A stretch of 6,623 nucleotides of DNA from Alphaproteobacteria bacterium (lineage in GTDB: Bacteria > Pseudomonadota > Alphaproteobacteria > Micavibrionales > Micavibrionaceae). The stretch's first letter is position 1. Every line of letters begins with the position of its first letter. Under the pieces are notes generated by a model. The model saw only the letters and a list, made by a program, of their open reading frames with translations, had not been told where the DNA came from and ran no database searches. Location: NCBI GenBank assembly GCA_016763095.1, contig JAESUK010000170.1, positions 1 through 6,623 on the forward strand, given 5' to 3'. Both the position numbers and the translations under genes were made by a program. Of this stretch, positions 1-5,214 are shown one piece after another.

Positions 1-248
1 CCATCCGTCAGAACGATCAAATATGTTTGTTGGGTATTAAACTCAAAGCTAATTAACCGTCCATTGTCCGCCACAGTATCAACATAATGAAGCCCCGCGC
101 GCCTAGTCACACCACCCGTTGGAAATATAAACATATTTCGAAGCTCTAATGCCCCGTTAACGTAGGCACGTAAATCCCCTCGCCCCAAAAGTTGGCGCGA
201 AACCTCACCTGCTGTAAAGTTCGTTTTTATATCTTTTATTTTTGCCAT
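1..248 (-). CDS. T7 gp12-like tail tubular protein B (tail nozzle), N-terminal part, cut by window edge
   Basis: The gene starts at ATG 246-248 and stays open to the left edge, giving about 82 residues. The N-terminus reads MAKIKDIKTNFTAGEVSRQL, followed by GRGDL, Y-x-NGA-x-EL-x-N, a 'FPTGGVTRRAGLHYV' block and 'RLISFEFNTQQTYLIVLTDG'. This N-FTAGE-S ... GGV-RR-G ... F-F-T-Q-Y signature is typical of the large prophage tail protein annotated as tail tubular protein B or tail nozzle (T7 gp12 type), which forms the distal tail tube of podoviruses. A purine-rich AAAGGA site precedes the ATG. The gene follows a strong minus-strand terminator with only about 26 nt between, so there is no room for a separate promoter after it. 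The family assignment is by recognised motif, not by search. Confidence 0.85.
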   Translation of the reverse strand, partial: MAKIKDIKTNFTAGEVSRQLLGRGDLRAYVNGALELRNMFIFPTGGVTRRAGLHYVDTVADNGRLISFEFNTQQTYLIVLTD

Positions 249-274
249 GTTCTTTTCCTTTAAATATGAGGCAC

Positions 275-299
275 AAAAAAACCGCCTCAAAAGGCGGTT
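275..299 (-). terminator. Rho-independent terminator after the 352-aa cargo gene
   Basis: On the minus strand an 8-bp GC-rich stem (AACCGCCT / AGGCGGTT, plus-strand arms 280-287 and 292-299) with a 4-nt loop is followed directly by a run of seven U (plus-strand A run 275-281, overlapping the stem base). It lies 28 bp after the stop of the upstream gene and closes it as a separate transcription unit. Confidence 0.9.
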
Positions 300-327
300 C
301 ATATGATTTTTATTAGTGATTAAGCCA

Positions 328-1386
328 TCACGAAAGTCCAAGCTCTCGACTCTTTACTGCACATATATTATGTCGAGGATGCTCCCCTCGCGCACGGATT
401 TCAGCAAAAATACTAAAAGCCCGTATCGCACGCGCCTGTACCAGTTTATTATCACCCCCACGTTTATACACTTCCGCACTCACAGCATCAGACGATACAT
501 AATCATTAGCGGATAAACTCAACCAAGGTTCTATGGCTTGCCCTTGCGATTTTGGGTTCCCCAACAACGAGACAAGGACGTTGTCTTTACGCGATCTGCC
601 CTGCCACATATCTATAATCTGCTGATCCATTTCTGGATCATTTCCCATAGGCATCGTCACATAAACTTTATCTGTCATTTCCAAAACACGTGGCGCATCT
701 TCAAATGGAATAAAACGAACATCTAGCCGTGTAATTTTGTTTTGCTTTAACAAAGAAACATCACTTTTAATCTTTTCTAAAGCATCTGCGCAAGGGTGTG
801 TAACCGTAAGAAAGTCACGATAGGGTTGCTGTCTACTTTCACAAACCTTAATCATTTCCTTCGTTAAAGGAGACATGTCACCTGAAGAGCTTAAATTCCC
901 AATAATGAGAACATCTTCATTCTTCTTCATATAAGAGAGATCTATCGCCGCATGTTCTTTTCGATGCGTTTTCATGCCTGAAACAATATTTTCATTAATA
1001 AAGCTCGTATCAGTCTTAATTTGTTTAATCAAACTTTGATATTTAGGAGCTATATCAGGATGCTTCTCTCTAAAAGCACGCCATCCATTAAAAAATTGAA
1101 AGCGTATATGCGTCTCACAAATCTTCTTGCTTTCAAAACCAGAGGTCAAACTCAGAAGCAATTCATAGGCATCTGCACCGTATTTAAAATTAACATTTGG
1201 GTGATCAGACGGAAAGCTCTCAAAATCTTTTTGAGTACCATACCAAACTTGGCGTGCACAACTCTCTCCCGCAGGAACCGTACTGTCTGCTTTCCAGTCC
1301 TCTATAGCTTTTGTCAAAAACTTAGATCTAAAGTCAACAAGAACAAGATCGGACACTTGTACTTTGTTGTCATTTGAAAAATTCAT
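328..1386 (-). CDS. Divergent glutamyl-tRNA reductase-like (HemA-fold) protein, moron-type cargo gene
   Basis: This 352-aa protein is not a known virion component. By eye it follows glutamyl-tRNA reductase from end to end. SCARQVWY (C43, R45) matches the catalytic S/T-C-N-R-T-E-x-Y block. DAYELLLSLTSGFES (72-86) matches the D-A-x-x-HL-x-R-x-ASGLDS block. E91-x-x-I94-x-x-Q97 matches GE-x-QI-x-x-Q. VLIIG (159-163) sits where the Rossmann domain begins, and VLVSLLGNPK (270-279) sits where GluTR has its D-x-AVPRD strand. Odd points: the GxGxxG glycines are absent (GNLSSSGD instead), the usual His before the SGLDS block is Leu, and the roughly 100-residue C-terminal dimerisation domain is missing. 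GluTR makes glutamate-1-semialdehyde for haem synthesis, but activity here is doubtful. The start at ATG 1386 has AAGGG 6 nt upstream. The gene has its own promoter and terminator between gp11-like and gp12-like genes. If the match is wrong, the protein is simply unknown. Confidence 0.55.
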   Translation of the reverse strand: MNFSNDNKVQVSDLVLVDFRSKFLTKAIEDWKADSTVPAGESCARQVWYGTQKDFESFPSDHPNVNFKYGADAYELLLSLTSGFESKKICETHIRFQFFNGWRAFREKHPDIAPKYQSLIKQIKTDTSFINENIVSGMKTHRKEHAAIDLSYMKKNEDVLIIGNLSSSGDMSPLTKEMIKVCESRQQPYRDFLTVTHPCADALEKIKSDVSLLKQNKITRLDVRFIPFEDAPRVLEMTDKVYVTMPMGNDPEMDQQIIDMWQGRSRKDNVLVSLLGNPKSQGQAIEPWLSLSANDYVSSDAVSAEVYKRGGDNKLVQARAIRAFSIFAEIRARGEHPRHNICAVKSRELGLS

Positions 1387-1421
1387 TTTAGCCCTTTATG
1401 CGATATATTTTAATGAACAGG

Positions 1422-1450
1422 AACATAGCACATTAAAAAACCAATATCAA
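1422..1450 (-). promoter_or_regulatory. Sigma70-like promoter of the HemA-like cargo gene
   Basis: On the minus strand, TTGATA (1450-1445) is followed by a 17-nt spacer and TATGTT (1427-1422). It lies in the gap after the gp11-like gene and about 36 bp before the ATG of the 352-aa gene. The good -35 match and ideal spacing suggest independent transcription, as in prophage moron genes. Confidence 0.6.
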
Positions 1451-1469
1451 GTTATGTAAATAATAGTTC

Positions 1470-2036
1470 TTATCTAACATCAATCAATGTAAATCTCTCA
1501 ATTTTCCCTGGCGTATCTTGTTGAGCATCAATCTGGCGCGCTTTGGCATATTCTTGTTCAGCCAACCTAAACATCGCCTCTGCACGCGTGGTGCTCTCTG
1601 TGATAGGAATTGTAAATTCTGCCGTAAGCCGTGAAATAAGTGCCGCATCAAAATATGGCGGAAATTCTTCTTCCGCTGGGCGAAAAATATAGGACAGCAC
1701 AACATCACTTGCATCGGTGTGTAAAGCTGAGCGCGCAATACGAAAGTTAAGCCCTCGCCCTTTACCGCCGGAACCTGCCGAAATAGCACGAAGAAAATCA
1801 GACGGTAACTCATATGCATTCTGATAGTCCGCCACGGGTGGAATAGCCAATTGATTAAGCACCACCTGCCCAGATGAAAAGCTCCACGCATACGCAGATA
1901 ACAGCGCATCACGGGTGGAGGAAAAAAGTGCCCCCGCAATTTCAGACTCAGCAGTACCATCATCAAACGAGGTAATCGGTTGAGCACCTATTCGAATAAG
2001 CGCTCGGCTACATAAAGCCACATCATTTAAAGCCAT
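1470..2036 (-). CDS. T7 gp11-like tail tubular protein A (head-tail adaptor)
   Basis: This protein of about 188 aa begins MALNDVALCSRALIRIGAQP. The LCSRAL-x-x-IGA-x-PI-SF-DG-x-E-x-x-A block, a following YAW-x-F segment and a 'Y-ELP-DFLRAI' block are hallmarks of the small tail tubular protein A family, which sits between portal and tail tube in podoviruses. The ORF is open upstream to ATG 2099, but that extension would run through a terminator hairpin. The internal ATG at 2034-2036 starts the conserved part and is chosen here, although its Shine-Dalgarno (AGAAAGAA) is weak. It is followed by the inserted HemA-like gene and then by the gp12-like gene. In related phages the gp11- and gp12-like genes are usually near neighbours, so the cargo gene appears to split the pair. 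Confidence 0.85.
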   Translation of the reverse strand: MALNDVALCSRALIRIGAQPITSFDDGTAESEIAGALFSSTRDALLSAYAWSFSSGQVVLNQLAIPPVADYQNAYELPSDFLRAISAGSGGKGRGLNFRIARSALHTDASDVVLSYIFRPAEEEFPPYFDAALISRLTAEFTIPITESTTRAEAMFRLAEQEYAKARQIDAQQDTPGKIERFTLIDVR

Positions 2037-2057
2037 TATAATTCTTTCTGTTAATAT

Positions 2058-2092
2058 AAAAACCCGCCCCGCCGATATTTCACAGCGGGACG
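2058..2092 (-). terminator. Rho-independent terminator upstream of the gp11-like gene
   Basis: On the minus strand, CCCGC (89-85 of the 2000s) can pair with GCGGG (67-63) directly before UUUUU. A shifted 7-bp pairing of GUCCCGC with GCGGGGC is also possible. It lies between the 79-aa gene and the gp11-like gene and ends only about 20 nt before the chosen gp11-like start. It probably ends the capsid transcript. Confidence 0.7.
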
Positions 2093-2228
2093 AGCACAAT
2101 CAATACGCGATCATTTTGTATAAGGTCAGGCCCCTTCAAGGACAAAGGAAGGTAGGCTGGTATTTAAAAATACAGCATGGACCTAATCATCACACATAAA
2201 AGCATTCTAGCTACAAGATCATCACACC

Positions 2229-2468
2229 CTACGCATAGGCTGTAACGGTAACCGTACTTCCATCATTTCCCGTCACAATGTAAAACACTGTGGTCGGTGA
2301 TCCGTCCGTATCGACATTCGTAATAATTAAGTCATTTGCTCTCAGCATATCAACTGCCGCGTCATAATACCCAATACCACTCACAAGGTCATCTGCCGTT
2401 GTATAGTGCCATAGAGTAAAATTATTTGCGTAAGCCAAAACACTCAAGTCGTTTGGTTGAAAAGCCAT
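2229..2468 (-). CDS. Small conserved phage protein next to the capsid gene, function unknown
   Basis: This 79-aa protein starts MAFQPNDLSVLAYANNFTLW and continues with HYTTAD, GYYDAA-x-DMLRANDLII and a beta-rich, Thr/Val-rich tail ending TVTVTAYA. The LSVLAYANGFTLWHY / GYF-AA-LR-GD-I pattern recurs in small uncharacterised proteins beside the capsid gene in prophages with this head type. No transmembrane segment or signal peptide is visible. A strong AAGGAG Shine-Dalgarno (2481-2476) lies 7 nt before the ATG. It follows the capsid gene by 26 bp and a terminator follows it, so it is probably co-transcribed with capsid. A role as a capsid decoration or stabilisation protein is inferred from position and beta-rich composition only. 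The stop codon is TAG. Confidence 0.8.
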   Translation of the reverse strand: MAFQPNDLSVLAYANNFTLWHYTTADDLVSGIGYYDAAVDMLRANDLIITNVDTDGSPTTVFYIVTGNDGSTVTVTAYA

Positions 2469-2494
2469 TATATTTCTCCTTTTCTATGTTTCTA

Positions 2495-3322
2495 TTACGC
2501 TGCTTCATCACAGTTCACGACAATCACGCCGTTACTGTCGATTAAGGATGCACCTTGGCTCATCATGTTATTCACGAAATGCGCCGCACGATCTCCATGC
2601 CATGTGATATCTGTCTGAATATCTGAGCCAGAAGCATGTCCAATCGCCGTTTTATGGAACCAAAAGCAAGACCGCACACTGCCGCCATCCGTGGGAAGCC
2701 CAGAATGTGGAATCCATGTCGTACCCAACCAACGTTTAGCTTGAGAGCCTTGCCATGGAAGTTCATCAGAACCAATATAATCTGAACTTGCAAATTCATT
2801 GATTTTCAACAGATCACTCCACTGTTTCCAGCCAACAATCGCAAAGCGTTGGCCATCATCTGGAACATCTGCTTCACCAAGAAGCTCAAAGGCCTCAAGT
2901 GTTTTGTCTTTTGTAAGACCTGTAGCGGAATCAGCAATCACATTTTGCGTTGCACTACCAAGCGCGGAAATGATCATCTCATCTGTTTTACGACCAAGGG
3001 CATAAGCACCCGCATTCGCAATAACCTGACGCTCATCTAGGTTCACCTTAAGTTCATCAAGACGATCAACCCAATCCCCCGCATAGTAATCCTGAAGATT
3101 ACATTCAATTGCAGAGTGCTCAAGATTCATCACGGGAACCATACCGTGTGTAGATTTTGTCGAAGCAGTTCCCTTACCCACTTTTTGGAATACAGCAGTA
3201 GAGCCTTCGACACTATTGATTGAACGCACAGTTCCTTTAAGTTTAGAACCCATACGTTGATAGGCTTCGTGAACTTCTCTTTCGAATTGTTTCACAAAAG
3301 CCTGAGAAATGGGTGTAGCCAT
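2495..3322 (-). CDS. Major capsid protein
   Basis: This 275-aa protein is the main head subunit. Its N-terminus (FVKQFEREVHEAYQRMGSKL, residues 9-28) matches the F-x-QFE-x-V-H/A-QQ-GS-L start of a capsid family common in alphaproteobacterial podovirus-like prophages. It continues with a charged basic segment, then DYYAGDWVDRLDELKVNLDE and AYALGRKTDEMIISAL (about 78-120), and 'RF-IVGWKQWSDLL' followed by a Trp-rich region. The length fits capsid proteins lacking a separate prohead protease. Here a separate scaffold-type gene lies upstream, though a PilZ gene on the other strand separates them. ATG 3322 has GAGGTG (3332-3327) 4 nt upstream. A strong promoter candidate lies about 150 bp upstream. 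Confidence 0.9.
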   Translation of the reverse strand: MATPISQAFVKQFEREVHEAYQRMGSKLKGTVRSINSVEGSTAVFQKVGKGTASTKSTHGMVPVMNLEHSAIECNLQDYYAGDWVDRLDELKVNLDERQVIANAGAYALGRKTDEMIISALGSATQNVIADSATGLTKDKTLEAFELLGEADVPDDGQRFAIVGWKQWSDLLKINEFASSDYIGSDELPWQGSQAKRWLGTTWIPHSGLPTDGGSVRSCFWFHKTAIGHASGSDIQTDITWHGDRAAHFVNNMMSQGASLIDSNGVIVVNCDEAA

Positions 3323-3352
3323 TTTTCACCTCATATATGATATAAATTTAAG

Positions 3353-3377
3353 AAAAAACTTGAGATCGGTTGTCTCA
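3353..3377 (-). other. Weak terminator-like hairpin in the capsid gene leader
   Basis: On the minus strand, TGAGA (3377-3373) can pair with TCTCA (3365-3361) around a 7-nt loop, followed by AG and six U (A run 3353-3358). It lies between the capsid promoter and the capsid ATG. With only five base pairs it could be a weak attenuator, an mRNA-stabilising hairpin, or chance. Confidence 0.25.
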
Positions 3378-3475
3378 GAATTAAGGCCTAACCAAGCACA
3401 AAGGGGCTGGAGCAGTAATTAGCACTGTTATTCCAATCAAACACCTAGTAAAGTCGCAATTATGGCGTTGATACA

Positions 3476-3507
3476 GACAATATAGGTTTATTTTCCTATA
3501 TTGTCAA
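3476..3507 (-). promoter_or_regulatory. Capsid promoter overlapped by a perfect 11-bp inverted repeat (candidate operator)
   Basis: GACAATATAGG (3476-3486) and CCTATATTGTC (3495-3505) form a perfect inverted repeat around an 8-nt AT-only spacer. On the minus strand the same DNA contains TTGACA (3507-3502), a 17-nt spacer and TATATT (3484-3479), a near-consensus sigma70 promoter facing the capsid gene. One repeat arm overlaps the -35 box and the other overlaps the -10 box. This is how a dimeric repressor site would be placed to switch capsid transcription off. A terminator reading is possible but the stem is AT-rich. Confidence 0.6.
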
Positions 3508-3557
3508 GTTTTATTTTATTTTCTGGGGGAAAACACCAGTTTGAGACCAAATAAGGC

Positions 3558-3586
3558 TTGCAAATTAGAAATAATTAAAGTATGTT
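3558..3586 (+). promoter_or_regulatory. Sigma70-like promoter of the PilZ gene
   Basis: On the plus strand TTGCAA (3558-3563) is followed by a 17-nt spacer and TATGTT (3581-3586), leaving a leader of about 70 nt before the ATG. The -10 box and spacing are the same as in the HemA-like gene's promoter candidate. The palindrome 60 bp upstream also offers a weaker plus-strand option (CAGACA, 17 nt, TATATT). Confidence 0.5.
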
Positions 3587-3664
3587 ACGTAAATTAAATC
3601 TTGGCCATTGAGGGATTATCAAGGCTAAAGTGCAACCACATACCGTTACACAGGAAGATATAAG

Positions 3665-4054
3665 ATGATCTCTACTTTTAAAAATTTTAAAAAGATGAAC
3701 ACACATACTGATCACAATGAATACGACAACCTACGCTCTGTGCCTCGCCGCAAATGCGACCAATGCATAAGCGAAGTTGATGGACAAAACTATCCTGTAG
3801 AAGATTGGGGTATGGGTGGTCTTAAAATATTTGGTGACTTCCGCGTTAATCAAATTGGTCAACAACTCTCTGTTGTTATGAAATTCAGATTGCATGATGA
3901 AATTCTTAAAATTCCACATGCAGCGAACATCGTAAGAAAAACAGAAGATGGTGTTGCTCTACAATTCGAACCACTGACACGTGAAGTGCGCACAAAATTC
4001 CAAAAAGTAATTGACGATTACAACACACGTGAATTCGCTGGATCATTCGCTTAA
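3665..4054 (+). CDS. PilZ-domain protein, opposite-strand moron-type cargo gene
   Basis: This 129-aa single-domain protein looks like a PilZ domain, the family that binds cyclic di-GMP and controls motility, adhesion or polysaccharide export. After a polar N-terminus of about 23 residues come R24-S-V-P-R28-R29 (the RxxxR arginine motif) and D47-W-G-M-G-G52, which stands where PilZ has (D/N)xSxxG. Beta-strand segments and 'GVALQFEPL' (96-104) follow, then a C-terminal helix rich in Lys and Asp. The motif Ser is Gly here, so ligand binding may be weakened. No signal peptide or membrane segment is seen; it should be cytoplasmic. ATG 3665 has AGGAAG (3652-3657) 7 nt upstream; M11 is a less likely start. 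It is the only plus-strand gene, lying between the scaffold-type and capsid genes with its own promoter, so it is probably cargo expressed in the lysogen rather than a virion part. Confidence 0.75.
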   Translation: MISTFKNFKKMNTHTDHNEYDNLRSVPRRKCDQCISEVDGQNYPVEDWGMGGLKIFGDFRVNQIGQQLSVVMKFRLHDEILKIPHAANIVRKTEDGVALQFEPLTREVRTKFQKVIDDYNTREFAGSFA

Positions 4055-4056
4055 TT

Positions 4057-4086
4057 AAAAAACGCCCCCTCAATAAAGAGGGAGCG
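4057..4086 (-). terminator. Rho-independent terminator between scaffold and PilZ genes
   Basis: On the minus strand a 9-bp stem (CGCTCCCTC / GAGGGGGCG, one G-U pair, plus-strand arms 4063-4071 and 4078-4086) with a 6-nt loop is followed by six U (A run 4057-4062). It lies about 50 bp after the scaffold-type gene's stop and just past the PilZ stop, so it separates convergent genes. On the plus strand the stem has a mismatch and a poor U tract, so the minus direction is favoured. Confidence 0.88.
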
Positions 4087-4136
4087 ATAAGTTTGAGAGA
4101 GTAACTTTTAAAATTCCTTACAAGTAGTCGTACTTG

Positions 4137-4850
4137 CTAATTACTATAAATACCTTCAAACCCCTCTGTCACCTTGGCAATAAAAGCAGGGTCTTTATCT
4201 TTCCAGTATTTAGGGTCTTTCATCATAGACTTAAGTGCTGTTTCATCTAATACACCAGACACAGAATTTTTTGTTCCAAACGAGGGGTCTTGCCCCTTCA
4301 TCATTTGAAATAAAGTCATAACGCCATCATACGAGGCAGACAGACTATCCAAAACATCTTCTGGAAGGTTCTTTTGCCCAAAAGCTAGCAATTGACGGGA
4401 AACTTCCTGCCATTTATCTGCACCACCAAATTCTTGGACAAGACGATCAACTTCACGGTCAGCCTGAAATTCAGCTGATAAATCAAGGACGATTGGCACA
4501 AGCTTCTCAGCCGCCGCATCATACACCGCCTGAACTTGATCTTGTGTAAACCCAAGCCCATGAAGGCGTTGGTTAAGTTCAGGATCAATATCAAACAAAC
4601 CGTGTTCAAGATTAACACTATATTCTTCCGCGGTTTCTGGACGACCCAACGCACCAAGAAGGTTTATTTTGTCCTCTTCCGTTTTTGGACGTGCCATAGA
4701 ACCAGACAATTTCTTTTCCAGCTCAGCATAAGACTTAACCAGAGAGTCCAGGCGAACTTGTTGTGTCTTTTCATCCCAAAACTTCTCGGGCAGGCTCTCT
4801 GGCTTTCCCACATTTACCTCTTCAATTATTTCTTCTTCATTACTTATCAT
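4137..4850 (-). CDS. Scaffolding / capsid assembly protein
   Basis: This 237-aa acidic, helix-rich protein reads LPEKFWDEKTQQVRLDSLVKSYAELEKKL near the N-terminus (about 19-48), the 'P-KFWD ... L-KSYAELEK' signature of podovirus scaffold proteins. The middle is charged and likely coiled. The C-terminus has MMKDPKYWKDKDPAFIAKVTEGFE, a conserved basic tail in this family that would contact the capsid subunit. Scaffold proteins guide procapsid assembly and are then released or degraded. It follows the Bbp19-like gene and precedes the capsid gene, as expected, but with the PilZ gene in between. ATG 4850 has AAGGAG (4862-4857) 6 nt upstream. The stop is TAG and a strong terminator follows. Confidence 0.85.
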   Translation of the reverse strand: MISNEEEIIEEVNVGKPESLPEKFWDEKTQQVRLDSLVKSYAELEKKLSGSMARPKTEEDKINLLGALGRPETAEEYSVNLEHGLFDIDPELNQRLHGLGFTQDQVQAVYDAAAEKLVPIVLDLSAEFQADREVDRLVQEFGGADKWQEVSRQLLAFGQKNLPEDVLDSLSASYDGVMTLFQMMKGQDPSFGTKNSVSGVLDETALKSMMKDPKYWKDKDPAFIAKVTEGFEGIYSN

Positions 4851-4875
4851 TTCATTCTCCTTTAATAGTAATTCC

Positions 4876-5214
4876 TTAGCGTGCAGAAACCCCCTCTACA
4901 CGTCCTGATCGTATTAAGCGCATAATGGTTGCAATCATTGCGCGCTGACCCTCCATATACCTCAACTGTGCATCTGGAGCATCCGGTCCCAAAGCACGTT
5001 GAAACGTAATAGATTGAAGATGTGACAGCACAAGCTGTCCATCCTCCGTTGAGAACACACGAACAAAAGCATTCTCAATAGATGTATGATCCACCTGCAC
5101 CACCTGTTCTATATCCCGCATTGAAACCTCCCCCGCAGGAATAGAGATCGACGAAAACGCATTGGCATCATCCCTTTTACAATTATGTCCAAACATACTA
5201 GGCATCGAAAACAT
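4876..5214 (-). CDS. Bbp19-like small phage protein
   Basis: This 112-aa protein carries a C-terminal half (about 46-106) reading 'F-RVFST-DGQLVLSHL ... RALGPDAPDAQLRYMEGQRAMIATIMRLI', which matches the small Bbp19-like phage family (named after a Bordetella phage BPP-1 protein) found near portal and scaffold genes. Its molecular role is not known to me. The start at ATG 5214 overlaps the portal 3' end by 17 bp and has a perfect AGGAGG (5225-5220) 5 nt upstream, so translation is strong and probably coupled to the portal gene. The 26-bp gap to the scaffold-type gene puts it in the same operon. Confidence 0.75.
   Translation of the reverse strand: MFSMPSMFGHNCKRDDANAFSSISIPAGEVSMRDIEQVVQVDHTSIENAFVRVFSTEDGQLVLSHLQSITFQRALGPDAPDAQLRYMEGQRAMIATIMRLIRSGRVEGVSAR

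Larger units (their letters stand above)
3323..3664. other. Intergenic region between capsid and PilZ genes
   Basis: This 342-bp gap has no supported gene. It holds the capsid leader with its Shine-Dalgarno (3332-3327), a weak hairpin with a U run (3377-3353), the palindromic capsid promoter (3476-3507) and the PilZ promoter candidate (3558-3586). It acts as a divergent control region for the two opposed genes. Confidence 0.7.

Noticed and set aside
1021..1377. Plus-strand open frames inside the HemA-like gene
   Set aside because: They are antisense shadows with low-complexity, basic translations and no ribosome site or family signature.
1484..1987. Minus-strand open frame overlapping the gp11-like gene
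   Set aside because: It is in another frame over a clearly conserved gene, with a translation that looks like a frame shadow.
2037..2099. Longer gp11-like start at ATG 2099 adding 21 residues
   Set aside because: The extension runs through the terminator hairpin and does not look like the family; the conserved N-terminus begins at ATG 2036.
2158..2171. GTATTT/AAATAC short palindrome in the 2100-2228 gap
   Set aside because: It is a short AT-rich inverted repeat with no promoter or terminator context; the gap shows no gene or RNA.
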